Source of the DNA: Acidiflorens sp963847715 | Lineage (GTDB): Bacteria; Acidobacteriota; Terriglobia; Terriglobales; Acidobacteriaceae | Assembly: GCA_963847715.1 (NCBI GenBank) | Contig: CAWKAZ010000002.1 | Span: 310,001 to 374,000 of the forward strand | Length of the DNA: 64,000 nucleotides | Direction: 5' to 3' | Part shown: positions 26,960 through 35,084 of the stretch, piece by piece | How positions within the stretch are numbered: position 1 is the stretch's first letter | How the letters are laid out: every line of letters begins with the position of its first letter | Made by a program: the position numbers and the translations under genes | Notes under the pieces: model-generated | Told to the model about the DNA's origin: nothing | The model's database searches: none | The model's input: only the letters and a program-made list of their open reading frames with translations

Positions 26960-27075
26960 AGATCACCATTATTGGAGCAGTGCTGATCGTGGGCGTCGTA
27001 CTGATTGCTGCGATTGCATTCCTCACGCTAACAGCACAACAGCAAGGCACTACAAAACAAGATGACTGCCAATAA
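26956..27075 (+). CDS. 39-residue single-pass membrane peptide
   Basis: The frame MKITIIGAVLIVGVVLIAAI begins at an ATG that overlaps the previous stop (ATGA). It codes one hydrophobic helix of about 22 residues, then a short polar tail (AQQQGTTKQDDCQ) with a terminal-region Cys. The length and overlap with both neighbours (4 nt and 14 nt) point to translational coupling. It could anchor or signal at the membrane for the element. It resembles no family I can name, and its size puts it below most annotation cut-offs. Confidence 0.6.
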   Translation: MKITIIGAVLIVGVVLIAAIAFLTLTAQQQGTTKQDDCQ

Positions 27076-27304
27076 TCAATTCGAATGGCTGACAGCTAGC
27101 GAGGCAGCCCATCACCTGAAGGTCAAGCCCCGTACCCTGCTGCTCTGGGTCCGACAAGGCAGGGTGAAAGCGTTTGCGTTGTCCGGCACCAAACGCCGTG
27201 TGTGGCGCTTTCGCCAGACGGACTTAGATGCTGCCCTTCTGGAATCGTCCGTGCTACCATCCAGAGCGCCATCCGTGCGCCCTGCCGAAAGGATGGAGCA
27301 ATGA
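27062..27304 (+). CDS. Excisionase-like helix-turn-helix protein
   Basis: This 80-residue protein contains a MerR/excisionase-type HTH: LTASEAAHHLKVKPRTLLLW, then VRQGRVKAFALSGTKRRVWR and FRQTDLDAALL. This is the HTH_17 pattern of recombination directionality factors and of small DNA-binding proteins beside integrases. It overlaps the membrane peptide gene by 14 nt and the integrase start by 4 nt (ATGA). The likely role is DNA bending at the attachment site or control of integrase expression. Confidence 0.85.
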   Translation: MTANNQFEWLTASEAAHHLKVKPRTLLLWVRQGRVKAFALSGTKRRVWRFRQTDLDAALLESSVLPSRAPSVRPAERMEQ

Positions 27305-28423
27305 AAAGGGCAGCACGGCACAAAACGGGTAGTGTGGTCTTTGACAAACGAAGAAAAACTTGGAATTTCCTGTGGTGGGTGGACGGAAAGCGCCGGTCGA
27401 AACAAATTGGCACCTTGGCAGAATATCCAACCAAGGGAGCAGCTTGGCAAGCAGCGCAGGTATTCACCACGCCAATCGAAACTCCGAAGTCAGAAGTTGC
27501 GAGCAGTCCCACAGTGAGGTCGATAGCAGAACGGTATTGCACAGAGCGAATGCCATCGCGCTATTCCACGGCGCGAGTGTATCGCTCTTGGCTGAACAAC
27601 TATGTTCTTCCGCAATGGGGAGATCAGCCCATCAGTGAAGTACAGCCTCGGCCCGTAGAGCTTTGGCTGAGGCAGTTGCAGTTGGCTCCGAAAAGCAAAT
27701 CGCACCTTCGGAACCTGCTACATATACTGCTCGACTTCGCGATGTGGGCGGGTCTGCTCGATATCTCGCGGAATCCCATTGATCTTGTCGTAGTCAAAGG
27801 GGCGACCGAAGCGAACCCGCCAACCACGGAGCCTGACGGTGGATGAGTTCCGCAAGTTCGTAAACAAGCTTGAGGAGCCGTTCCGCACTATGGCACTGCT
27901 TTCGGTGTGTTTTGGTCTGCGCATCAGTGAATGTCTTGCTTTGAAGTGGAGCGACGTAGATTGGCTGAACGGCAAATTGCGAATTGAACGTGCAATTGTT
28001 CGGCAACAGGTCGATGACGTGAAAACAATCTACTCGCAAAAACAAATGAGCATTGATCCCGAACTGCTGGCAAGGCTGAAGGCGTGGAAGCAGGCGGCTG
28101 ACTTTCGCGCCGATGGAGATTGGCTGTTTGCATCCCCGGCTCAGCTTGGACGCTTGCCGTGGTCGTATACGCAGGTCTTACGCCTGTTTCACAGAGCGGC
28201 AGAATGCGCGGGAATCGGCAAGGTCCCGACTCACACTCTACGCCACAGCTACCGCTCATGGCTGGACGCGGTGGGAACGTCGATTGCGGTACAGCAGAAG
28301 CTAATGCGTCATAGCGACATTCGTACGACCATGAACGTCTATGGGGATGTCGTCACTGACGAGATGGCCAGAGCTCACACAAAGGTCGTTGGGTTAGCGA
28401 TGTCACCGCGTGGGTCGGACTAA
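27301..28423 (+). pseudogene. Tyrosine integrase interrupted by one frameshift
   Basis: The first frame (27301-27846) holds the arm-binding N-terminus (SVVFDKRRKTWNFLWWVDGK) and core-binding domain (RSIAERYCTERMPSRYSTAR). The second frame (to 28423) holds the catalytic domain, with Arg in CFGLRISECLALKW, His-x-x-Arg in THTLRHSYRSW, His in LMRHSDIRTT and Tyr in NVYGDV. Removing one G near 27,810 (accg|aagcg) restores a continuous protein of about 373 residues reading KRTRQPRSLTVDEF across the join. Every catalytic residue is intact, so this is either a very recent mutation or a sequencing error. The 3' end points at tRNA-Ser 44 bp away, its probable insertion target. Confidence 0.88.
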
Positions 28424-28425
28424 CG

Positions 28426-28445
28426 GATTGCAGAACGGATCGCAG
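28426..28445 (+). repeat. Direct repeat, right copy (island edge)
   Basis: The sequence gattgcagaacggatcgcag matches the left copy at 14936-14954 except for one inserted base. It starts 2 nt after the integrase stop and ends 21 nt before the tRNA-Ser 3' end. Confidence 0.6.
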
Positions 28446-28466
28446 TTCGCGAAAGTGCTTTAGAAC

Positions 28467-28560
28467 TGGCGGAGGAGGAGGGATTCGAACCCTCGATACA
28501 GGTGTTAGCCCGTATAACGGTTTAGCAAACCGCCGCCTTCAGCCTCTCGGCCACCCCTCC
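28467..28560 (-). tRNA. tRNA-Ser (anticodon GCT)
   Basis: The minus strand folds as a class II tRNA. The acceptor GGAGGGG pairs with CTCCTCC, followed by discriminator G and an encoded CCA. The D-arm has TGGCCGAGAGGCTGA, and the anticodon loop TTTGCTAAA gives GCT, which reads AGC/AGU serine codons. A long variable arm follows, then the T-arm GAGGGTTCGAATCCCTC. The gene is intact. The integrase at 27301-28423 ends 44 bp from its 3' end, so this is the likely integration target of the island. Confidence 0.96.
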
Positions 28561-28658
28561 GGCGTTGCAGATTTATAGTTTACCACTGGCCGCTTCCCTT
28601 CGACCCAATCCGGCGGATTTGTTCACTCACTCGGCGTCGATTTCTGTGCTGGTACGTT

Positions 28659-29891
28659 ATGCTGAAGGCCTGTCTCCTCTGTCGGGGACTTCTCTTTCGC
28701 ATGGCTAGCCGTCAAACTGAGGTTTCTCAGAACTCCGCTAACCGGAAACTGGTTCTCGCCGGCCAGATCGCCTTCCTGCCGACCGGTATTCTCCAGACGC
28801 TGTTGGGCCCACTGTTGTCGATCCTGATCGCGCGCTGGGCGATGAATGACGTTCAAGCCGGAAATCTGTTTCTGGTGCAGTTCCTGGCGGTATTGGTCGG
28901 CGTCCAGTTTTCTGGAGTTTTTCTTTCGCGGTGGGGATTTCGTCCAGCTTTTCTTTTGGGCCTGACCATGATGGGCTGCGGTGCGGCTACCCTCTATCAA
29001 GGCTCGCTCTGGCTGGGGATGATTTCGGTCGCCGTTTTTGGATTTGGGATCGGGCTGATCGTTCCGGCAGACAATCTGCTGATTGCTGAAATCGGGGCTG
29101 GAGTTGGCTCCAATTCGAGCGTAAACGCGAGAGCGAGCGCGGTAAGTCTACTGAATTTTTTCTGGGGCGTTGGGGCCGTCTTTGGCGCGCTGATGGTGGC
29201 GTGGTCGGCAGCCCACAAATTGCTTCCTCTGTTCCTCTATTCCGTGGCTGGGGCCCTCGTATTTCTAGCGCTCTCGATGCGCAATTTGCCGTTCCCCGCG
29301 GCTGCGTCGCGCTCGGAGGCAGCGGCCTCGGCATCGTGGCGCGACCTGGTGAAGCTTCCTGTGATCTGGATCTTCGTGGCCGCGTTCTTTCTCTATCCTG
29401 GAGCCGAAACCGCAGTCGGCGGGTGGATCGGCTCCTATGTTTCGCGCATGGGAGCGCGTGGGGCCGCGATGGCCTCAATCATGCCAGCATTTTTCTATTC
29501 AGCGCTGACGCTCGGACGCGCGCTGGGCAGCGTGTTTCTGCGGCATTTCCCCGAGCGCCGCGTTCTACAAACTGGCTACGGAGCAGGAGCAGCGGGCATC
29601 GCCTTGATGGTACTGGTTCCGTCACTCGTTGGAGTCGCTGTCGGTGCCGTGATCACAGGACTAAGTTTCGCGACCATTTATCCCATCACGGTGGCTCAAC
29701 TCTCGCAGCGCTTCGGAGTCGCCGCTCGCAGCATCGGCGCAGTCCTGTTTTCGCTCGCGTCGGTTGGGCCCGCGGTCATTCCGTGGATGGTAGGTATGAT
29801 CTCGCACGCAACCGGAAGTCTGCGCGCGGGTCTGCTCCTGCCGCTGGGTGCGACGGCGATTCTGTTCTTGATCCATCTGCCGGAGTGGTGA
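28659..29891 (+). CDS. Major facilitator superfamily transporter
   Basis: This protein of up to 410 residues has about twelve hydrophobic segments, for example FLPTGILQTLLGPLLSILIA, AVFGFGIGLIVPADNLLIAE, LLNFFWGVGAVFGALMVAW and GAVITGLSFATIYPITVAQL. The order and the NLLIAE/FFWGVGAVFGA features resemble the FucP-like sugar-proton symporter branch, but the substrate cannot be read. The start is uncertain between ATG 28659 and ATG 28701 (MASRQTEV); neither has a strong ribosome binding site. It follows tRNA-Ser and lies outside the island. Confidence 0.85.
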   Translation: MLKACLLCRGLLFRMASRQTEVSQNSANRKLVLAGQIAFLPTGILQTLLGPLLSILIARWAMNDVQAGNLFLVQFLAVLVGVQFSGVFLSRWGFRPAFLLGLTMMGCGAATLYQGSLWLGMISVAVFGFGIGLIVPADNLLIAEIGAGVGSNSSVNARASAVSLLNFFWGVGAVFGALMVAWSAAHKLLPLFLYSVAGALVFLALSMRNLPFPAAASRSEAAASASWRDLVKLPVIWIFVAAFFLYPGAETAVGGWIGSYVSRMGARGAAMASIMPAFFYSALTLGRALGSVFLRHFPERRVLQTGYGAGAAGIALMVLVPSLVGVAVGAVITGLSFATIYPITVAQLSQRFGVAARSIGAVLFSLASVGPAVIPWMVGMISHATGSLRAGLLLPLGATAILFLIHLPEW

Positions 29892-30133
29892 TCCCAAATT
29901 TCTCCGATTTTTCCTGCCTGAAAATTCATTTTCTTGGGCCGGGGCGCTCCGGGTCGCAAATCAGGCCCTCGCGTTGCGACTGCAACAATTTGCAGATTGA
30001 CAGGACTAACGACCAGCAAACATAATCCTTCCCACGTTTTGGGCACATTTACCTTCCTATTTTGCCTGGAACCTTACTTTCCGTACCAGCTTTTGTTCGC
30101 ACCTAAATCCGATTGTGTCGAAAAGAGCGTGCA

Positions 30134-32191
30134 ATGAGGAACTCAAAGACAGGGTTGGTGGTACTGCTGCTTTCTATTCTATGTTGGTCGATCCGCACCG
30201 AGGCGCAGATTACGCCGAGCGCCGACACGTACACGAACAGCGCCGCTCCAACCACGAACTACGGCGCCAAGACGCTGCTTGATGTTGATGGGGCCACGCA
30301 GGCAACCTACATTCAATTTGATCTGTCGTCGGTCCCAACCGGAGCTGCGATCAGCCAAGCCACGTTGAAGCTGTATGTCAATGCGGTAAGCACGGCCGGC
30401 AGCTTTGAGTTGTACTCCGTGAACGGCACGTGGTCAGAGAGCAAAATCACCTACGACCTTGCGCCGGCCCTCGGAAGCGTGATCGATTCCAACGTGCCAA
30501 TCACCACTGCGGACAAGAACCAATACATTCTTATTCCGATTACTTCAACGGTGCAGGGCTGGGTGAACACTCCCTCGACGAACAATGGCATTGCGCTGGT
30601 TGCGATTGGTTCATTCAATGCTACGTTCGACAGCAAAGAGAGCACAACGACGAGCCATCCTCCCGAGTTGGATGTTGTGTTCGCTGGCGACGGCACGATC
30701 ACCGGAGTCACGACGGCCAGCGGCAGTGGCCTGATTGGCGGTGGGACTGGCGGCGCGCTGAACCTGTCTCTGACGAATACCTGTTCGAAGAATCAGGTGC
30801 TGCAGTGGAGTGGCAGTGCATGGGCCTGCACATCCGCGGGGACGGGAACGATCACGGGGGTAACGGCCGGCACCGATCTCACCGGTGGCGGCACCAGTGG
30901 CAACGTTACCCTGAAGCTGAACACCAGCCTCACCGACGCTCGCTACGCGCAATTGAACGCTGCCAACATCTTCACCGGCAATCAGTCGGTGAGCGGAAAC
31001 GTGAGCGCGGAGGGGTCGGTATCAGGAACGAGCTTTTACCTTGGAACGATTCTCTTCGCATTCGGCAATCCCTCACCCGGAAATGCCTTCCTGGGCTTCG
31101 CAGGAAACCCCGCCGCGGAGGGAGCCGAATACAACACCGCCGTCGGGCAATATGCGCTCAATTCCAACTCCCTCGCCAGCGGCACCAACACAGCCGTCGG
31201 AGCCCTCGCCCTCGGACAAGTAACCACTGGCGCCGGCGGCAATACGGCCATCGGCTTCGACGCCGGATTTCCGAGCGACAGTTCCAATGTGACTGGGAGC
31301 ATGGACTCGTTTGTGGGGTCACAAGCTACTCTGGGAACAGGCACTCTGAGTAATGCCACCGCGATCGGCGCCCAATCTGAGGTGGCCGAGAGCAACGCCC
31401 TGGTGCTTGGCAGCATCGCTGGCGTGAATCATGCCACGTCCAGTGTCAGCGTTGGAATCGGCACCACCGCGCCCAAATACGTCCTGGAGGTCGATGCTCC
31501 GGGAGCATTTGACGCGCAAATGGCGATGGTCAGCACCGGTAGCGACGCCGCTTTCGCGGTGAAAAACACAGCGAGCGGCGGTCGAGAGTACTGGATTGAC
31601 TCCGGCAGCGGCACCGCCGGCGTCGGTGCCGGGAACTTTGCCGTTTATGACCGCACCGCATCGCTAACCAGGCTCGTTGTAAGCAGCGCCGGCAACGTGG
31701 GCATCGGTACGATCATGCCGGACAATCTTCTTAGCGTGAACGGGAGTGCCGACAAGCCGGGAGGCGGTTCGTGGGGTACGTTCTCTGACGGCCGTCTCAA
31801 GAACCTTAATGGCAGCTTCAACTCCGGCCTGAGCCAGGTTCTGAAGCTCAATCCGGTTCGCTATCGCTACCGGCCCGACAATGCGATGGGCATTCGCGAT
31901 ACGGACGAACACGTTGGGGTGGTAGCGCAAGACGTGCAGCGAGTTATTCCGGAAGCAGTCACGGAGAACAGCAAAGGCTATCTGCTGGTGAATAACGATC
32001 CCATCATCTGGGCGATGCTGAATGCGATCAAGGAGCAGCAGGGGCAAATCAAGCAGCAGCAGAATCAGCTTCGGGAGCAAACCGCAGCAATGCGGAGCCT
32101 GAAGGCTGAGATCCGCGAGACGCGCGAGACCTTACGAAAAGTGAAAGCGCAGGTAGCCGACTCTCAGCTTAAGGTGGTGGCGGCGAAGTAA
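30134..32191 (+). CDS. Secreted DNRLRE-type protein with S74 tail-spike chaperone
   Basis: This 685-residue protein has a signal peptide (LVVLLLSILCWSIRTEA). An N-terminal beta-sandwich (about 28-190) has a DNRLRE/CBM96-like pattern (ATYIQFDLSSVPTGAAISQA, VQGWVNTPSTNNGIAL). Glycine/threonine-rich repeats resemble fibre shafts (GTGTITGVTAGTDLTGGG). The C-terminal intramolecular chaperone domain is the peptidase S74 type, with FSDGRLKNL (Ser/Lys autocleavage pair), LNPVRYRYRP, HVGVVAQDVQRVIPEAV and a closing coiled coil (IKEQQGQIKQQQNQLREQ). In phage tail spikes this domain drives trimerisation and then cleaves itself off. Here a signal peptide and chromosomal context suggest a trimeric surface fibre or carbohydrate-binding adhesin. 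ATG 30134 is preferred to a TTG at 30113. Confidence 0.85.
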   Translation: MRNSKTGLVVLLLSILCWSIRTEAQITPSADTYTNSAAPTTNYGAKTLLDVDGATQATYIQFDLSSVPTGAAISQATLKLYVNAVSTAGSFELYSVNGTWSESKITYDLAPALGSVIDSNVPITTADKNQYILIPITSTVQGWVNTPSTNNGIALVAIGSFNATFDSKESTTTSHPPELDVVFAGDGTITGVTTASGSGLIGGGTGGALNLSLTNTCSKNQVLQWSGSAWACTSAGTGTITGVTAGTDLTGGGTSGNVTLKLNTSLTDARYAQLNAANIFTGNQSVSGNVSAEGSVSGTSFYLGTILFAFGNPSPGNAFLGFAGNPAAEGAEYNTAVGQYALNSNSLASGTNTAVGALALGQVTTGAGGNTAIGFDAGFPSDSSNVTGSMDSFVGSQATLGTGTLSNATAIGAQSEVAESNALVLGSIAGVNHATSSVSVGIGTTAPKYVLEVDAPGAFDAQMAMVSTGSDAAFAVKNTASGGREYWIDSGSGTAGVGAGNFAVYDRTASLTRLVVSSAGNVGIGTIMPDNLLSVNGSADKPGGGSWGTFSDGRLKNLNGSFNSGLSQVLKLNPVRYRYRPDNAMGIRDTDEHVGVVAQDVQRVIPEAVTENSKGYLLVNNDPIIWAMLNAIKEQQGQIKQQQNQLREQTAAMRSLKAEIRETRETLRKVKAQVADSQLKVVAAK

Positions 32192-32243
32192 CTTCGCCAA
32201 TAGAGCAGCGAGGGCGCCCGCGCCACAGGTTCAGTCGCTTGTG

Positions 32244-33044
32244 TTATGCCGGGACCGTCCCCAGTGCAGGTGCGTCCAGAGATTGCATCATCAGTTGCAG
32301 GTCAAATGCTTCCTTCCGCACCCGCTCGTCGTAATAAAGCAACGAGAATGCGATGGTCGCCAGTGGACCGACCAGACATTGGGCGATGAACATCACGACC
32401 AAATGTGCGACCCGGTATCCGATTGGAGCGTGTTGCAGCGCGGCTAACGACTTAACTCCTGCCGCGAGTTCGATCGGCCAGCGCAGAAGGAAACCCAGAC
32501 CGACGCTGAGCACAATGATTAAGAACCAGATGATGAAGATGCGGCCGCGGCTGCCCTTGGTAAGTTGGGAACTGCGCGACATTGCGCCTCCAACGTCCGT
32601 GCCCTCCAGAACCTTTGCCGGGACGGCCAAAGACCACCTTATCGCCAGCAAGATCCCGGGGACAATCAAGGCAAGGCACGCCAACACGACGAGAAAGCCG
32701 ACGGCAAGCGAAAGACCGATCACGCCGAAGATCTCGCCTTTGACTCTTGAGAATGAATCCCAAACTCCTGCCGGCCGACCGAGGTGAACGTTCGAAACTG
32801 CGATCACCGTAGCCGCCTGAGAAGCGGCGGAAACCACCAGGCTCAGTAGCGCCGTTTCCAGACTAAAGAAGATCAATCTTCCCGTAAGTGTTGTCCCTAG
32901 GGTAAGCCCCCAGCATTGGAAGGCGAAGACCACCAGATGCGGGAGAGCGAAGATGCCCAGGAACAATGCAAAATTTCTGCGGTACAGGGAGAACGCACGG
33001 TCAACCAGTTCTCCGGTACTAAGCGGCCTGAGTTCGGCGGCCAT
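32244..33044 (-). CDS. Polytopic membrane protein of unknown function
   Basis: This 266-residue protein opens with a short cytoplasmic segment (RPLSTGELVDRAFSLYRRNF) followed by about six membrane helices (FALFLGIFALPHLVVFAFQ, LSLAVGFLVVLACLALIVPG, IIWFLIIVLSVGLGFLL). The opening motif 'LSTGELLDRAFSLYR' and the topology match the glycerophosphodiesterase membrane-domain-like/DUF975-type membrane proteins, whose role is unclear. ATG 33044 is decided by AGGAGG 6 nt upstream; the frame is open further to 33131. It is transcribed alone. Confidence 0.75.
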   Translation of the reverse strand: MAAELRPLSTGELVDRAFSLYRRNFALFLGIFALPHLVVFAFQCWGLTLGTTLTGRLIFFSLETALLSLVVSAASQAATVIAVSNVHLGRPAGVWDSFSRVKGEIFGVIGLSLAVGFLVVLACLALIVPGILLAIRWSLAVPAKVLEGTDVGGAMSRSSQLTKGSRGRIFIIWFLIIVLSVGLGFLLRWPIELAAGVKSLAALQHAPIGYRVAHLVVMFIAQCLVGPLATIAFSLLYYDERVRKEAFDLQLMMQSLDAPALGTVPA

Positions 33045-33553
33045 GATTCCTCCTGTGTTCCCAAAACTTGCGGGGCATGGTAGCACAAGGCATTGTTTCA
33101 ATCTGTGAGCACGTGTGGAGCGGGCGCCCACGCCCGCTGCTTTTGCTTTTGACCCGCAAGGTTGTTGAAAAGTTCTATCTTAGGTGGCGCAGCGCTTTCA
33201 GCGCTGCGATTAACATCTTCCCCCGACGAGGGAAAACTCACGGCTTCAGCCGTGCCGTTAGCGCCCAACGCTGCGCGATCCGCGGCGGACAACCCGCTCG
33301 CCTGTAGAACCGCTGCCAACAGCCGGTCCGCGTCACGGTCTCCTAAACCCATTGCCACGCCACCGTCGCGGATGAATGCCACTCGCCGCCAATCACCTTT
33401 CGCGTTTTGGATTCATCACAAACGCGCTGTAAGCACCATCACAGACAGCAATCCCACAAGCGGCGATAATTGCATCGCGAAGTTTGTCCTTATTTGTGAA
33501 CACTTTAGCGCAAATTTTTTTTGGGGGGGGTTACAAATGCCTCTTAACGCAAA
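33045..33553. other. Intergenic region with hairpin repeats and a possible coding relic
   Basis: Positions 33119-33254 hold three consecutive hairpins, listed separately. Between about 33265 and 33382 the minus strand reads MAFIRDGGVAMGLGDRDADR and LLAAVLQASGLSAADRAALG, which looks protein-like but runs straight into the hairpin repeats. It may be the start of a lost gene. A T8G8 run lies at 33515-33530. Confidence 0.45.
33119..33254. repeat. Cluster of three short palindromes (dispersed-repeat type)
   Basis: The hairpins are agcgggcg-ccca-cgcccgct (33119-33138), gcagcgct-ttc-agcgctgc or a shifted equivalent (33189-33207), and cacggct-tc-agccgtg (33239-33254). All have perfect stems of 7-8 bp. 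Their arrangement and the conserved spacer 'ttcaacaacctt' (minus strand) suggest a multi-hairpin element copied around the genome. The core ggcgccc(a/g)cgcc recurs at 32211-32224 and at 36936-36947 inside the HyuA gene. Confidence 0.65.
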
Positions 33554-34891
33554 TCACAGCCCCTTCACTTTCGCACGCTTGCCGAAGGCTAGTTGTAGCT
33601 GGACTGGAGCCGCCAGTTCTACGCGATTCCTTCCCTTATCTTTTGCCCGATAGAGAGCCTGATCGGCGGACTGGATTACCTGCTCGGGTTGGCGATAGCG
33701 CGTGCTTGGTTCGGCTACGCCGATGCTGACCGTCACGGAAAGATGATCAGGCAACTGCGGCGGCTTCGGGACCGTTGCTTTTTTTCTAGCCGGCTTTCTG
33801 CGATCCGGCGCGGTTGCGCGGCGATCGCTGTTTGGCTCGGCATTCTTTGCCGCCCTTCTTTCTTCCCTTCGATCGGCGCCGCGTACGTGAAACGAAGATC
33901 TCTCGATGACCTGGCGAAGTGCATCGAGGTGCGCAAACGCATCTTTCGCGGACGTGTTGCGAAAGACGATGGCGAACTCTTCGCCGCCGCAGCGGTAGGC
34001 CTGGCCATCACCTCCCACCTCGGACAGTCGCGAGGCCACCATGCAGAGCACCTGGTCGCCGACATCGTGACCGTAGGTGTCGTTGAATTTCTTGAAGTGG
34101 TCGATGTCGACGATGGCGATGGCGTATTGCTCGTCGAGCGAGAGCAGAGACTCGTTGAAGGCGCGTCGTCCGCGAATGCCGGTGAGTTCGTCGTGATAGG
34201 CGAGCACGTAAGAAGTCTCGATCAGCGAAGCGGCAAGAATGAGCGCCGCGGTGGCGACGTAGGCATCGGCGGGCTTGCCAGTGGGGGCAAATTGCAGCCA
34301 CAGGAAAACGGCGCTCACCGACCAAACGAATCCCGGCTCGGTTGGCCTGCGACTCTTGAAAAATCGGTGGACGAATACTGCGATGGCGGCCACAAAGCTC
34401 AACAGAATCCAGAGCGGGATCGGATTGGCCTTCGAAGAATGCGGAATAGCTGGACTGTTTTCAGGACGACACATGATCGCGAAGAAAACCGATTCAAGGA
34501 ACAGCAAGCCAAAACGCGGAGCGATTCCGGCGACGCTCAGACCTCGTTCCCGCATGGTCGCGAAGGCGATGAAGTTCAGCGGGATCAGCAAGGCCACAAG
34601 CGTAACCGCTCTCTGCCCTGGACCAGTGTGCACCTGACCGCTCGCGAAGAAATTGACGGCGCGATGCGCGAGCAGCAAGACCAGCAGGCTGAAAAGAACT
34701 CGGCTGGAATTGAAACGCCACGCCAGGAGCAATCCGGCCACGAAAACTGCGAGGTAATAAAAAGACAGCGAGGGCGCGACTTGACCGAACACAGAACTGT
34801 TGACGAGCGCCGCCATTAGCGCCAGCAACAGGCCGCCGGGAACAAGCCACGCCTTCCAGGTCCGCGCATTCACTGTTTCAGAATACGGCAC
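33554..34891 (-). CDS. Membrane diguanylate cyclase (GGDEF)
   Basis: This 445-residue protein has about seven membrane helices (1-230) and a cytoplasmic GGDEF domain (about 240-430). The domain shows LAYHDELTGIRGRRAFN, DIDHFKKFNDTYGHDVGD and the active-site form CGGEEFAIVF, so c-di-GMP synthesis is expected. No EAL domain is present. Between RQVIERSSFHVRG and VTVSIGVAEPS there is a ~50-residue basic insert rich in Arg and Lys (DRREERRAAK, DRRATAPDRRKPARKK). A shorter basic insert at this place occurs in other GGDEF proteins. It is transcribed alone and is the third c-di-GMP synthesis-type enzyme in the window. Confidence 0.92.
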   Translation of the reverse strand: MPYSETVNARTWKAWLVPGGLLLALMAALVNSSVFGQVAPSLSFYYLAVFVAGLLLAWRFNSSRVLFSLLVLLLAHRAVNFFASGQVHTGPGQRAVTLVALLIPLNFIAFATMRERGLSVAGIAPRFGLLFLESVFFAIMCRPENSPAIPHSSKANPIPLWILLSFVAAIAVFVHRFFKSRRPTEPGFVWSVSAVFLWLQFAPTGKPADAYVATAALILAASLIETSYVLAYHDELTGIRGRRAFNESLLSLDEQYAIAIVDIDHFKKFNDTYGHDVGDQVLCMVASRLSEVGGDGQAYRCGGEEFAIVFRNTSAKDAFAHLDALRQVIERSSFHVRGADRREERRAAKNAEPNSDRRATAPDRRKPARKKATVPKPPQLPDHLSVTVSIGVAEPSTRYRQPEQVIQSADQALYRAKDKGRNRVELAAPVQLQLAFGKRAKVKGL

Positions 34892-34946
34892 GTCGTGGGT
34901 CGGAGGCGATTATGCTTCGGGCACGGGCAACACGAGGCCAACACCT

Positions 34947-35043
34947 ACCACGGAGGCACGGAGACAAGGAGAAAACCTCAAATCTGCAAAATCAAGGTTT
35001 TTCCTTTCTTTTGATTTTCTCGGTGCCTCCGTGTCTCCGTGGT
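34947..35043. repeat. Imperfect inverted repeat with ccacggaggcacgg arms
   Basis: The left arm at 34947-34975 and the right arm at 35015-35043 are complementary over about 28 bp with four mismatches, built from tccgtg(c/t)ctccgtgg units. The 40-bp loop contains a smaller aacct...aggtt pair. It sits between divergent genes (diguanylate cyclase and HyuA), so it is probably a dispersed repeat rather than a terminator. Confidence 0.7.
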
Positions 35044-35084
35044 GGATTCTGGTTTGGGACCGGCAATGATAGTCTTCCCTCTTC

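Noticed and set aside
33098..33382. 94-residue minus-strand frame
   Set aside because: The first third looks protein-like, but the rest is translated hairpin repeat, so at most it is a relic.
33515..33530. T8G8 run as a regulatory or phase-variation tract
   Set aside because: It is not inside or at the start of any gene and could be a sequencing artefact.
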